A stretch of 64,000 nucleotides of DNA from assembly GCA_013397455.1 (NCBI GenBank), contig VYZB01000523.1:3234-67233 (forward strand), given 5' to 3'. A program made the position numbers and the translations under genes. The stretch is from Crotophaga sulcirostris (lineage: Eukaryota > Chordata > Aves > Cuculiformes > Crotophagidae). Below, piece by piece: positions 35,331 to 47,819 of this stretch; the stretch's first letter is position 1, and each line of letters begins with the position of its first letter. The notes under the pieces were generated by a model. That model was not told the DNA's origin, searched no databases, and saw only the letters and a program-made list of their open reading frames with translations.

Positions 35331-35580
35331 TTTAGGAAATTCGGTAATTGTCAAGTGTGGTAAATCATCTTTAAAGCAAACACTCTTGAAAGTGGAGAGA
35401 TAAACTTCATTCCCCCGCGACGAGGCGGTAGTGAGGAATACGGCAACGCTGTGGGCAGGGTTTCAAAGCAGCCTGGTCGCATTGGGTGAGATACTGCCGC
35501 CTGCTCCCAACAGGATTTCTGAGACTACTGGCACCAGGGTGACAGGCCAGTAATCGTTAACAGGGGAAGTCTGTCTGGTG
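35330..35580. promoter_or_regulatory. Candidate conserved element with isolated CpG cluster
   Basis: A CpG-poor surrounding contains a short block (35415-35450) with about six CpGs (CCGCGACGAGGCGG, ATACGGCAACGC). Upstream is TCAAGTG, an NKX2-type site (35351-35357); downstream is TAATCGTTAAC (35551-35561). CpGs kept in otherwise CpG-depleted DNA usually mean protection from methylation or functional constraint. No reading frame or repeat explains the block. Confidence 0.3.
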
Positions 35581-35823
35581 CCTGCTCTTTGTTCCAGCCC
35601 CACTTTCATATTTGAGAACCCTTATGATATACTTTCTATTCACAGCAACGTTTTAGCCTGTCGCAAGTGTGGCCCCAGTGATTATAGTTAGGCAAATACA
35701 GCAAGAACCCACACATGCTTGAGCCCTTCAAAGTATCTTTTTTTTTCCCCTCAGTTTCCACTTGTTAATATTTGACTGAGTCTGTAGTTTGAACAAGTAC
35801 TTCCCAAATATATTTCAGCTTTC

Positions 35824-35838
35824 AAAAAAAAAAAAAAA
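35824..35838. repeat. Poly-A tract (A15)
   Basis: Fifteen A bases with no upstream retroposon body visible. Confidence 0.8.
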
Positions 35839-35839
35839 G

Positions 35840-38800
35840 CCACCAAACATTTACAGTGCTCAGAGCATTTATGGTTGAAACTCGTTCTGCAGGTTCAGCC
35901 ATCTGTCCTGCCCGTCCTTGCACAACCATACTCTTGTAAAATGCAGTCATCTCACTGGGGAACTTGCAATGCCCCTGGAACCACATTCAGTTCCTGGATA
36001 TCACAAGATGACTTCTTGGAAACAGTAAAAGCAAGGAAGATGCTGGGATGATGTGTCTCAAAAAGTTTACAGCAGCAAGGGGGAAACAGGCATTGAAATG
36101 CAGATAACAATCTCTCAAGGGTTGCACCTGAAGGAGGGACATACCTAAAATGAGGGATTGTAATCATCTCCACAGAAGAAGGATGATTGGACATAAACTT
36201 CTGACTGCAATAATGTGAACTGTTGTACCAGTAGGAACATCAGAGCTGTGACAACATGATAACTACTCAGATCGCCAAGTGGGATGATTACCATTACTAA
36301 CTACTATCCACATAAAAGAGCTCGTCAAGGTGAACCACTCTTGCTATTTACTGTTGGAGAAATGTATCTGAAGTTGGAACAAATGGGATGCCATCAACTC
36401 CAGCAGCTGCTCTACCAAGCACTTTGTGAAGATCTGTGCAGTTTTAGCACAGGTGACTCAATGTGAGTTTATACAAAAGCTTCTTCATTCTGCTTCTGGC
36501 AACATACACGATTTTAAAGAGGGTATCAGTGGTACCATTCTGATGGAAGTTACAACAATTGTTCTTATGTGAACCTGTTCATCTATTTTAAATCTCCTTA
36601 ATCCTATGCCTGGACAAATGTGAAATTGGAGAATTTTACATACTCAGCTTCTTTTTTTCAGTCATGCATATATATCAGTCCTGGATTTTAGATTTCTGTA
36701 CACAAGAATGGTGTATGGTGGCATTGTTTGTTCAACAAGGTGGGGAAACAAGGATGCTGCAATAATAATAACAAGGAAGTCTGTTTTCCCTTTGAAGAAA
36801 AGCTCTTTGTTTTTTTAAAGCTTTAAGATAGATGTAAACAATTGTGTTCTTAGGAATTATATGTATTTTTTAACATGAAAACGTAACATTATTGTAATAA
36901 TCTTCAGCCAGACTGAGAGACTTTCACATGAGCAAAGAAGGAGGCTGTGGGGTTCGTCTCAAAGCTTGTCTAATTACACAGACTTACAGGAATTGCAAAA
37001 ATAGGGTGGAAATTGCACTGTGTGACAGCAATTTCACTTTCATATTGCCTTGTTTGTGGTTGGAACAAAGCTACCTTCGGTGAAGTTCTGTCTCACTATG
37101 GCAATTAAAAAATTCTGATCTCATCTGGTCATGAGGTCAGAAAAAAATATTGGGAAGGCTGAAAAAGACAGAGAAACTTTTTCTAACAAGTTGACTTCCA
37201 ATAAACATGCAATTAAGGTTAATAATATTTACTAAAGATGCAGGATAGGTGTTTGAGTCAAGTGATTTTTTACCAGACCTGCCTCACTTTACCATAGGAA
37301 ACTTCAGAAACAAAGAAAAACTCAAACCCAAGAAGAAAAACTAAAGATTGCTGTCCTCCCTGGTGCTGTTTCAGTGCTGGTGAAATCACACCATCTCACA
37401 CGGCCGCTTTCAGATATTCTGGATGAAGGCCCAGTTTTGTTGAGCTGGGTTTTACATGGCCACTTAAGTAACTATCAACTTTTCCATTGGTTTCTTCCCA
37501 TTCCTCTCCTAGGCTATGGATGCTGCCTCTCCTCCCTTGGCATTTCCCATGCTGTAGATGTCAGTGCCACATCTCCATTGCCTCTCCTGCATTGCTCCTT
37601 TTTTCCAGGTGCCACTTTACCTTTGTAGATGCTTATTCCACTGTATCTTCTAATTTCACACTGGAAAACCGCAGTGGCAGCTGTCTGGTCATTTTCTCCC
37701 TGGAAGGCACCACTTTTGCTGTAGCACATGGGAAGTTCATGGCTTTCTTTTCGGTAGGAACATCTGAACAGCTCAAACAGGTAAGCAGAGGCAACCTGCA
37801 GGCTCTTGCCTATAAGGTCTGTGGTTGCTGCCGAATAACCCCTCTTTGAAGCACTTCATCCTGGAAATGCAGCCATGGAGCAGTTCACATTTTCAAAGTG
37901 TAAATCAGGCTCATATCTTGGATGCAACTGGTACAGTTAGAGCACAGTCTGTTTAAATCAGCTCAGAAAGTGAAAACCAAATAATGAACGAGCACAGAAA
38001 ATTAGCTTGGCAGAACTCCATTGCGATGATTTGTTTTCCAAAGTGTAGCTGATTTACAGATTTGAGGCCTCCATTGGTGCCCTCTAGGTTTAAAGTAAGA
38101 TATTTCAACAAAAATTATAGCTGAAGAGCAGTTCTGCTGATCCAGGAAATGTTCTGAGGGTGACAGTAAATGCTCAAAGTATGTGCAAGAGAGCTATATC
38201 CCAGCTGGTACTGTTACATCTCTGCACAAAGCGGCCAAGCAAGCAGAGTTCCTGAATTTATTTGCTTTCCAGACCCTCACCTTGCTCACAGTCCCACTAC
38301 CCCAAAGGGCCAAGAGTGGGTTTAGCCAGATTCCTGTGGATTCCCACCAAAGAGTCACCCTCCAGCTGCAAGGGGTACACAGAGGATCAGCTGCCTTGGC
38401 ATAGCCCCCAGCTACCCAGCACTGAAACCATCTCTTCCCGTGGGGACAAGGCGATTCCTCAGATAGTCTGGGTCCTGGATCTGCACCCACCATCCAGCCT
38501 GGTCCATAGACAATAAGGATCAGGGCATCCAATTATAAAGTGGCCTTTTTTACCCAGTAGCTTTGCTTGTCATCGCTACTACTCACTTGTGGGACAGCTG
38601 TGGTGACTCTGGACCCCAGCTGCATGTGATGCAGAACAAGTCCCTCACCTCTGCCACACTGCTGAGAGCAGAGGTAAGCCTTCAAAAGTGAGACCATGTG
38701 CAACAGCCCTTGGAGGAAACAAATCCTAAACAAGCTGCTTCCTCGGGCCTGCTGTAGTTTTTCTTACACTGATAATAAAGAGAGAACAAGATCTTCATGT

Positions 38801-40430
38801 GTTTACTTCTACCTGCTTTCCACCCCAAATGTTTAAGGTCCATCGAGTTCTTGAGTGAGGAACCAGCAGTTCTCAGAGAGATTTACCTACATGCTTTGTC
38901 AGTCATAATGGAAGTTTTGTCCCTTAGTAAACTGGAAAGTTACTCTTTTTTTGATGACAAAGGCACTGGTGGCTGATAGGGAGCGGGATACCTGGCTGCA
39001 CGCCCACTAGCCATGGGAAGGTGTCCGCAGGCATTTAGGAGCTCTCCAGGACAGAGCAGCTTGTTTTTTACTGCTGCATGCAATTAGATGATAGAAATTT
39101 TAACTATCTTAAGATACAGCCAAGCACCTATCCGGGTGTCCTGGATATAAGAATTTATACCCATTATGTCAATTTAAAAAGCAAACCCAAAGCATGCTGT
39201 AAACTCAAGAGGGTAGATTGTGCCCTCACTTCAACTCTTACACCATAATTAAGTCATCTGGCTTATAGATGTGATTGAGGGGGGTGATCTATATTTTAGG
39301 TGGTGTGACATATTGGCTAGAAAAGCAATGAGGATGCTTACTAAGAACTTCCCCACAAATAAAACGGGTAAAAGTTTTCATTAAACTTTTAAGCTTTTAA
39401 AGTTAAGAAGACAGATGCAAACCATTATTCCACGTATGATGTGAAGAATGAAAAGAGGGAGCCCTTCCACCATGGAGGGAAAGACGACTTTGTTTCTGGC
39501 ACACCTGAGCTCTAGAAGTTATGAAGGAACAGAATGAAAAGTGATATTTCAAATTATTAATATACATGGGTCTAAGCTAAAAATTCTACCTGAATATTCT
39601 CATAGCCAGAAATACCAACAGTTATCAATCCATCTTGAGGAAGCCGGGAGAAGCTTTAAGAAGAAGAGATTTGATGGAACAGAAATTAGAAGGAGACACA
39701 CTCAAATTATGCAGAAATGACTTGGCTGCAAGAGGGGCTAGTCAGAAATGTAAATTCAGAGTTAAAGGCATTTTCAACAGTTAAAGATTCTCAAAGTGGC
39801 ATCCTGATGACTTGCACAACACGACCTAGACTCCTGCATCATGTAGATTTTACTGGTGTAAAACCAGCAACGTACAACACTTCATCTCCAATGAAGCAAT
39901 ACAGAAGGTGTAGGAAAAAAAAAAGAAAAAAAGTCTTTCACATTTTCAGTGTTTTTTTCTTGCCTCACTTTCTATCCCTGGTTTCTTTCATACCACAAGT
40001 TCTTCCTCTTTATGCTATCTCCATGACTTTCTTCTTCTTATAAAGTGGAAAAAAAATAAAAAGAAAAAAGAAGGGAGCAGGTTAAGGTGATAAACCAAAA
40101 GCAAAAAAAATCAAATCCCATCTCTTTTTCAATGTCATATTTCTTAATACAGAAAAATGTTGGGGGAGTAACAGAAATGTCTCCAATAAATTTCTTTTTC
40201 TGAAGATAAATTCTGAAATGTCCTCTCTTTATTTTCTTTCAACCTGGCTGTTTCTTATATCAGTAAAGTAGGCTTGGAAAGTCTTAATAGCTTCTAAAGA
40301 TGTGTGAAACCAAACTCACCGCCCTGAGACTGAAAATCCTCAGAAGGGCAGCACTCAACAATGTGAAGCATGAGACTATTACTTCTTCTATTTGCACATC
40401 ATCATTATCTAATTGAAACTGCAGCTGAAG
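35840..40430. other. Intergenic/intronic sequence, no gene seen
   Basis: About 4.6 kb with domain-less frames only (37374-37849 plus, 38194-38532 minus, 39717-40043 plus). A strand-asymmetric low-complexity stretch lies at 39909-40075: A-rich, then pyrimidine-rich, then purine-rich. Confidence 0.45.
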
Positions 40431-40447
40431 GAGAGAGAGAGAGAGAA
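40431..40447 (+). repeat. (GA)8 microsatellite
   Basis: A short perfect GA dinucleotide run followed by AAACC. Confidence 0.9.
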
Positions 40448-40449
40448 AA

Positions 40450-42870
40450 CCACAGAGCTAACTTCATGTGGCTACAGAGAAAATTTCAATTGCCTTTATG
40501 TGGATAATATTATTTTTTCATCAATGGTTCAGAAACACGGTCAGGGGACAGCTCGGCACTGTACGTGCCATTCACACAGAGTGGCATGTTGGTGGTATGA
40601 GCAGAGGTTTGGGTGTTTTTGTGTTTTTTTTTTTTTGCAAGTGCTTCACTTTTTTTCCAATAGACGTGGGCAAAGTTTTGTGTAATTTTCCAGTGACCTT
40701 GATTATGCAATTGTGTATGACTGCTGCCCTGGACAACATCAAAGATGCCATTTGTTATCAGGTGGCGGGCAGCACCAGTCAGGAGAGGGGCACTATGAGG
40801 GCACCCGACAGTGCCAGGGCAGGTGGTCCTCCAGCCTGCCTTGATAAATGAGCTTCTCCTGGGAAACTTCTTATTGTTCCTGCTCCATTTTTTGAGGGGA
40901 TGGGGGGAGGTTACAAAGCTGGCAGTTGTGAAATGCACAGAGGCATCACCAGGTACAGTCATATATCACAAAACTGAATCTATTTGTTTCGCCTTCCAAG
41001 GAGGGAGAGGATGGTCCCGACTCAGCAACAGCACGTGCTTAACTCAGCGGCTCAAACCTCACCGAAGTCAAAGGGTTAAATTCAGCCTCTTTTGAAGTCA
41101 GCAAGGACAACCCTTCATCTCAATAAGGCCAGTTCCTCCTCCCATCAAGTGCTTTGATGAATCTACACTGGAACACCCAAACGAGGTGCAAAGCAACCTC
41201 TTCAAGGGTCCCTCCCTGACCAGACACAACCCTTTAGAGTGAGTTGGGAGCCAGGCCCAGGCCATGGCCCTTCCACTTCTTCTCCTTTAGACCATCAGGA
41301 GGATCAGGCAGAAATCACCGCCCTGCTCCTCTCTGCAGCCCAGCCATGGGCAGACAGTGAAGGGCAACGACCCTGCAGAGGCAGTGGGGAGAAGGAAGCA
41401 GAAACAATATTCCCTGAACATCTCTTTGCCATGTGAGTCCCCGATATTGCTCAATAAACCTCCTCACCAACATCACAGGTACAGAGGAAACCAACTACAC
41501 ACCCAAAGTACAAAAATGTGGCTAATGTTACCCAAAACCCCTCCCATCACAGCCAGATTCTCTTTCAGTGTTACCATAATTTAACCCTCCCCCCTGAAAA
41601 TAGATGAAAGCCACCTACACCCAGTGTTTCAGGTGGTTGAATGTTGTTATTTTGCGGTAGGACCTGAAAAACTAACCTGTGAGAGGTTTCTACCTGCTCC
41701 TCTGAATATGCCTCTCTTTTGGTCCCCTTTACACAATTTTTTTCCCTACAAGCCTAGGAGGGAGGTTTTAGCAACCAGGTGATCTGTCTCCCAAGTGCTC
41801 TTGACACAGTGAGGCAGAGAGGAATGAAAACTGCCCATTAATCCTTGATTTTCAGAATTGGTTTGCATCACATTTCCTGCTGTACAGGGTGAGAAATTTC
41901 TGATCAAAGCAAGTCCTTTCCAAAGCATCTTCTTTCTTTCTGTCTTTTTTGTCTTTTTTTTTTTTTTTTTTTTTTTAAATGGGGGCAGAAAATAGAGTGA
42001 TAAATAAGAAGGAAGAAAAAGAAAAGATAAGCTCTGGTCAATCAAGACCCAGGTCTCTTGTCTCCAGTTTGTGATATGTTTTATGATCTCGGACACAACA
42101 GATTGTGAGCCTGCAATGTTTGGAAATAGTAGATGATTAAACCTTCTGGCCAGGTGTAAATGCAACCTTTGTCTTCTGATGACTGTGTGAGAATTACCTT
42201 CTTTCTCAAAGTCTCTGGCTGGCCCTGCTCTCTCCCCTGCTACAAACGTCCCCTGCTTGGAGCTGCAATCACAAAGTGCTTCCACTTTATTTCTCATCTA
42301 TCCAGCCACCAGTGTTGTCCCTATCACTGCAACTGTCCTGAGAAAAAAACGCTGAGCAAGCTACTAAAAATTTGAAAGAATGTGGCCTGTGAGTTTTTCT
42401 CCTTCTTCTCCTGGGGGGATTTTGTACCAGGTAAATAATAAAAAACGTGTAATGATTGACTAGGCTTTTAAACCTTAGCTGAAGGTAAGTTTGCCTTGCT
42501 GTTCCAGTTAAATATTCTCACTAGCCCCCTTCTCTTTCTCCCGTTTATCATGCCACAAAGTCCCCTTCAGCCTGATTCATTCTTTATTCTTTAGAAATTT
42601 GGGCAACAGTCAAATCTGACCTTTAGAGTCATAAACAAATTAAATTGTTTCACAACCAAATAATATGAAACAATATTGAATAGCTAGGCTTCCGCCGAGT
42701 TTCCTCTTAAAGAGAAAGAAGTCCCAAAACAGCACAGACATGGGAGATAGAGGAAGAGAGGTGGAGGACAAGGCGTGCTGATACTCTGCAAGGCAACAAG
42801 ACGGTGAAGCACTGGGGTCTGGCTCCGAGCTAACAGGTATCAGCACTTTGGGAGATGCTGTGAGAGGTGT
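40450..42870. other. Intergenic/intronic sequence, no gene seen
   Basis: The two longest frames (150 codons minus at 40510-40962, 183 codons minus at 41746-42297) both contain lysine runs read from poly-T tracts and have no domain. No mobile element is assigned. Confidence 0.45.
41954..41977. repeat. Poly-T tract (T24)
   Basis: An uninterrupted T24 preceded by TTTCTTTCTGTCTTTTTTGTC. Length variation between assemblies is likely. Confidence 0.9.
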
Positions 42871-44050
42871 TTATTAATTATTTGCTCTTCTGGGGGCAGA
42901 GCACTCCCCAGGAGGCATGCCTTTTGCTACAGAGACAGTGGTGCCAGCAGCACCCCACACTCTGGCTACAGTTCAAGGTGAAACGCAAAGGTGGCCAAAG
43001 TGGCCTTGGTGCCACTGGGTCGGAAACCGTTTCTCCTTTGCCCTGTGTTTGCCTGAACTTTGGCTGTGCGTGGTCCAGCCTCCCTGCACACACACGGCGC
43101 CCGCTGCCACGCGCGGTCCCGCTGACATGGGCAAGGGGCAGGGCTGTGTCACCTGGTGTTGGCTCTGCGGGGACATCCTTGGTAGTGGGGCTGTTCCCTT
43201 CCCGTTGGCTCATGTGCGTGCCCAGAGGCTGCCGGCCCTGCAAGGTGGCAAGCAGTGAGCTCTCTTTAGGCAGATGCTGTAGAGTTTAGCACATTTGCAG
43301 AGCATCGCTGGAATGTGAAGCATCTGGGGCAGATGCAGAGACTTGATAAGGCTCCTGGCTGTCCTTAAAAACACTGTGAAGTGGCCTGGTAGGGATTCCC
43401 CTGGCAAACTGAGATTCTCCGCCTGGCATGGAGCTATTCCTAGTTGCCAATGGGGCTCTGGGACCATCAGAGGGAGCCCAGCCTTGGACCCCCAGGGAGA
43501 CCCCCTGTGTCTCCCCTCTGCTCTGTGTGGCAGCGTGGTACCCAGGTGCCTGCCCACCCCATCCTCTTTGCAAGGGGACACTGCAGCTGGAGACAGGCCA
43601 CCCCTCTTCCTCCTTTGCCTGTGCAGTCAGTTGTGCAGTTTTCACATAGAAGCACAGGACAGAGAAATGAACAGAACAATAAATGGAGCCCTGGGCTTAT
43701 GCCAGCCGCGTGGCACGGCAGCCGTATTTGGAAGGGGGTCCCACCAGCCCCTTGCTCCTATGCCATGGCTGGCACAGGCATCCTTGCGCCCCTGGCCGCC
43801 CATCGGCACGAAGCTGGCCCATCCACAGGGCACAACTCTGCACCTGTGCGGGCACCAGGACCCCCCCCAGCGATGACATGTTTAGCTGCTGTGCCAGCAC
43901 TGAGCCTGGACAAATTCTCTGTCCTTGTCCCAGCTGCATGGGGCTGGAGGAGCAGTCACAGGGTGGGCATCAGGGACACGCACCACGTCGGCACAACCTG
44001 CGCTTGAACAGCAACACTCTGAGAACGGTGCATTCTCATTTGATGTAAAG
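42870..44050. other. GC-rich block without recognisable gene
   Basis: About 1.2 kb of GC-rich DNA is open in many frames on both strands (for example 42867-43289, 43343-43876 and 43444-44007 plus; 43210-43645 minus). The frames are rich in Pro, Gly, Ala, Arg, Trp and Cys and have no domain, which is what GC-rich non-coding DNA gives. A small CpG cluster lies at about 43096-43121 (GGCGCCCGC, CACGCGCGG). It could be a gene-dense isochore-like patch or an intronic GC block; no splice-bounded exon is convincing. Confidence 0.4.
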
Positions 44051-44219
44051 GGACCCCAAACTATGACCGGTTCTTCCTGTACGTGACGTCTGCACACACA
44101 ACACAAGCAATGATCTGTTTACAGGAGATGTATGAAAAACACTCATAGCTGCTGCTTTTCTCCTAGGCTGGACACTCAGCTACAGATGTGTGTGGACGAT
44201 CATCCATGGCCTAAACTTC

Positions 44220-44470
44220 CATTACAGTCACTGATATGAAAAGCCTTTAATTATCTACAGCTTTGCAACATTTCCTAAGTGGACACTGGCAGATGTGAAG
44301 CACATTTGGATGCCTTAATTAACTTGAAGAATTATGAAGCCATGTCTGTAACTGAAATATAGTTTTGCCTTTTGTAAACAATTTGACATAAGAATGGTGA
44401 GGCTAAGAATAAAATTTAGGAATACATCTAAATATTTATACTACATTCATTACACCGGTATCTGAGCACA
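44220..44470. promoter_or_regulatory. Candidate conserved non-coding element, homeodomain motifs
   Basis: Directly after the GC-rich block the composition changes to AT-rich, complex sequence with TAATTA (44248-44253) and TTAATTAA (44315-44322), plus further AT cores. No repeat or frame is visible. It resembles vertebrate developmental enhancers. Confidence 0.3.
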
Positions 44471-44479
44471 TGTTTATGT

Positions 44480-47470
44480 TGTAAGCTCCACTTCTACATC
44501 TGCTAATTTTGCTTTGCTCTATTACCCTGTGCTACCTATTGCATGGTGCCATGGATGCCTTCCTGCAGGGACTGCCTAGGTCCAAAAAGATTCAGGTAAA
44601 GGCCCTTTCTCTGGGCAATGTAATTCCCATGCCCTTGGTACAAGACTTGCTGATGCTTCAAAACCAGGACACTGGATTAAACAGACTCCTGACTTAAACC
44701 AGGTGAGAAACCTCCACCTTATATAGCAACAGTGAACTAACCATCCTCAAATTGTGTTTCAAAGCCCTCTGACACAGAGCTCCAGCCACCACGTTTCGTT
44801 AGGGCAAGAAAATGCTACAGCAGGGCTCCAGTAGCTGCTGTCATCAAAATGCTGACAGAAACAGAGGTTATGGGTACTAAAGGTTTCACTCTTAACAAAG
44901 CCAATGTAATGATGTTTCAGTATTAACAAAGTCAGTGTGATCTGGTTTTTTTTGAAGACTGAGGAAAGGAGAATGCTGATTCTGAAATACATATAAATCT
45001 ATGAAAAAAACTTTGAATAACATCTTAGAAGTTTTCTAACCAAATAAATTACATGTCTACTTCAATCAAGTGTTTTGCTCTATCTTCAATGATTTTTTTT
45101 TCATTTACAATGTGTTAGCCAGTAAAGGGAAGAAAACTAATTTTGAAAAAAAAAAGAGTCAACATGCCTGATTTTGAAAAGTTCAAAACAAAACATTATG
45201 CTTTGGAATTTTGCTCCTAAAATACATTTTCCAGCAAAATAAATTGTTTATCGAGAATAACCCATCTAATTTGACACTTCTTGCAATAAAAAGCAACAAT
45301 AGTAATCACGCACACACTGTGACACAGGAATTTACCTTTTTTCTTTTTTTGCCCATGGAACAGAACTGCAAGCACTGCAGGCAGAAGTTCTGATGAAGAG
45401 CATTTTGGAGCTTTTTCATTAGAAAGCTAAATGATTTGACAGGGTATTTCTAATTTTTCCTCCTAGACCTTATGATACTTGCCTCTTGCCCCATTCCAGA
45501 AGACCTCTTTTGCAGTTAGCATCTCCGAGAATGGTGGTCCCAGCAGAGCCTTTCCCTTGGCATCCTCTGTTCTGCCTTCCCAGCCCATCTCCTGCTGCTC
45601 CAAGCACCAAACATAGGCATCAGAGGAGTGATTATGGTCTCAGCGCGTGACGGTTCTCAAACTGGACTGACACCAGTCATTTATCACTGTCACTTAGTTT
45701 CTACTAGGCTAATAACAAAAAATGTTTTGTCAATTCCATAAGTGTGTTCCTCCCCCCTCCCTCACACTAATTTCACTGGTCAGTGCCCTCAGCGTGGCAC
45801 TGGGCAGTAGCAGCTCCCTTGCCATCCTCCTTGAAGAATGAGTTTTGCTTTGCAAGGGACAGTTAATACCCTCGCATCTTTGGCAGCCACATCCCCTGAG
45901 GAGCAGGTGACAGACACTGGTTGCTGCTGGAGGAAGAGCCTTTTAGACCCAGCTTAAGAGGGACAGGAACCTGCCCTCTTGACACTCATTGGTGGGTCAC
46001 TGCTGGGGAGCCCAGCATGGGGAGCCTGAGCTCCTCGCTCAAGGCAGTGCCACATTTGCAATGCAGAGACATCTTCCACCTCCATCCTCAAATCTAACAG
46101 CAATTCTGGTTACTGAGACTCAGCCCCAGACTGTTTCGTGCTATTCCTGGTTCATCCACCTGCTATTATCTTCTGCTGTTCTTCAGAAATTACTGCCAAA
46201 TTATGCTGAGGGCTTTTTTTTTCTTCCCCTCCATCATTAATTTCTTTTCTAGGGTGGAGAGCTTCCCAGATCACCCTCCACCCACTCACACACATGCATG
46301 CACACACACTTTATAGAAAGTGTTTACTTATGCGGGGGCAATAGTTTAAAAGGTAAATGAAATAGAGGACGCAGCCTGGATTGGCTTAGCAACACAAACA
46401 GTGCCAGCAGGTAAAGGGCCCAGGCCTGTTCTTTCCCACCTCAGAATTGTTTTAAAATGACACCCCTTCATAATTAATTGTACAGCACCTGATTAGTCAC
46501 TATTGACAGACCTAGAGCCAATTGACTCTTTTTTTTTTTCCTTTTTTTTTTTAATCTGGCTGGGGAGAAAAATATGAAGTGCCTGTAGCTACACATACAA
46601 TATACCTCCTGGTGATTACATCAGGCAGCTGAGCAATTACAACCAGTAGTATCAGCTCAGGAGCTGGGGGCTACAGGAGCAGGATCACAGCCCAACCTTA
46701 GCCTTTAATATGAAAATGAAGAAGGGAAGCAACAAATCCAATAAACCCTAGAAATCAAACAGAGCCAACTGGGAGTTCGTTTGTAGATAAGCCGAAGGAA
46801 GGAACGCGACTGATAAACAAAGGTGCTTCTTCTGCTGCTCCAGTGGGTGAGGAGGATTAAATTATCCAGGAGGCAGCCTGAATCCACCCAAGTGGGAAGG
46901 CAATCCCAGTGGCAGAAAACCCGTGTGCTTCATTACCAATGGCGTTGGGTCAGAAAGGGTGAGTTTTCACCCCTTCCCACTTTCAGGCGTCTGTAAGCAC
47001 TTTGCAAATCAAATTAGTTTGCTTCAGGACAGAGCAAGGACACACAACACCAGGTGAAGGGACCAGCAGCTTTTGCTCACCTTGTTAGCATTATCTTTCT
47101 GGAAGCTTTGAAAGAACAAAGTCAGTTTCCATTGCCAAGAAAGCAGTTGAAGCCCTCCATCTCCAGATCTCCAGCAGCCAGCTTCCCCAGAAACATCAAT
47201 TTCATGCACCTCAGCACTATATCAGTTTAACTTAGCCATTCTACAACCCAATAAAGCTGAGTCCTGCCACTGTGCAAACACTTTACTCTCAAAGAAGAGG
47301 ATCCGTACAAGACCTTGGCCAACTTCAGTGTACTTCTAAGTAAGGTATTAAGCCAATTTCAGTGCCTACATAGGTGCTTGCTCCAGTGTGAGTTAATTGG
47401 TTTAAACCCATACCTTTAGACAAATACTTGTGTGCAGGCAGACAATCACTTGGGATTTGACCAAAGCTCA
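44480..47470. other. Intergenic/intronic sequence, no gene seen
   Basis: Short domain-less frames only. It includes a T-rich tract (46529-46552) and a small homeodomain-type cluster TAATTAATTG (46471-46480). Confidence 0.45.
46529..46552. repeat. T-rich tract
   Basis: T11, CC, T11: an interrupted homopolymer. Confidence 0.85.
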
Positions 47471-47734
47471 GTGAATACAATGTGAATGAATGTGCGTGCT
47501 GAATAAATAAATAAAGCCACTTAATGAAGGCTCCGCTGTGATCGTTCTTCTTGCAGAAGAAACACTGTATGCAGAAAACCCTGGGATCAGCTCTGAAGCA
47601 GATTGCATGAATTTGGCAAAGGATCTGCTGCTCTGGAAGCTGAGTAGTTCATCAAGAATATGTTGCTCTGGAAAAAACTCCTCCATGGAAAGGCTTCCAC
47701 TTAGCCCATATTTAATCTTATTTAACACAGGTGA

Positions 47735-47815
47735 TTTTACAATACAGATGTACTGACTCCCAAACTCAGGCCCAGAAGAATAGGAGACTGAAGAGCAGAG
47801 ATCCCACAGCTAACT
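47735..47815 (-). mobile_element. Possible ancient MIR/L2-type SINE relic, antisense
   Basis: Read in the plus direction, 'TTTTACAATACAGATG', 'AAACTCAGGCCCAGAA' and 'CCCACAGCTA' follow the order and spacing of the antisense MIR tail (ATTTTACAGATGAGGAAACTGAGGCCCAGAGAGG ... TCACACAGCTA, quoted in parts). Divergence is high, as expected for a relic more than 100 million years old. Confidence 0.45.
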
Positions 47816-47819
47816 AACA

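Noticed and set aside
40510..42297. Minus-strand frames of 150 and 183 codons
   Set aside because: Both include lysine runs from poly-T tracts; no domain.
42867..44048. Many long frames in a GC-rich block, up to 187 codons
   Set aside because: Five of six frames are open at once, as expected when stop codons are rare in GC-rich DNA; no domain or conserved motif.
47480..47520. GAATGAATG...AATAAATAAATAAA as an L2 LINE tail
   Set aside because: The words are suggestive, but no L2 body can be followed upstream; short AATA repeats are common.
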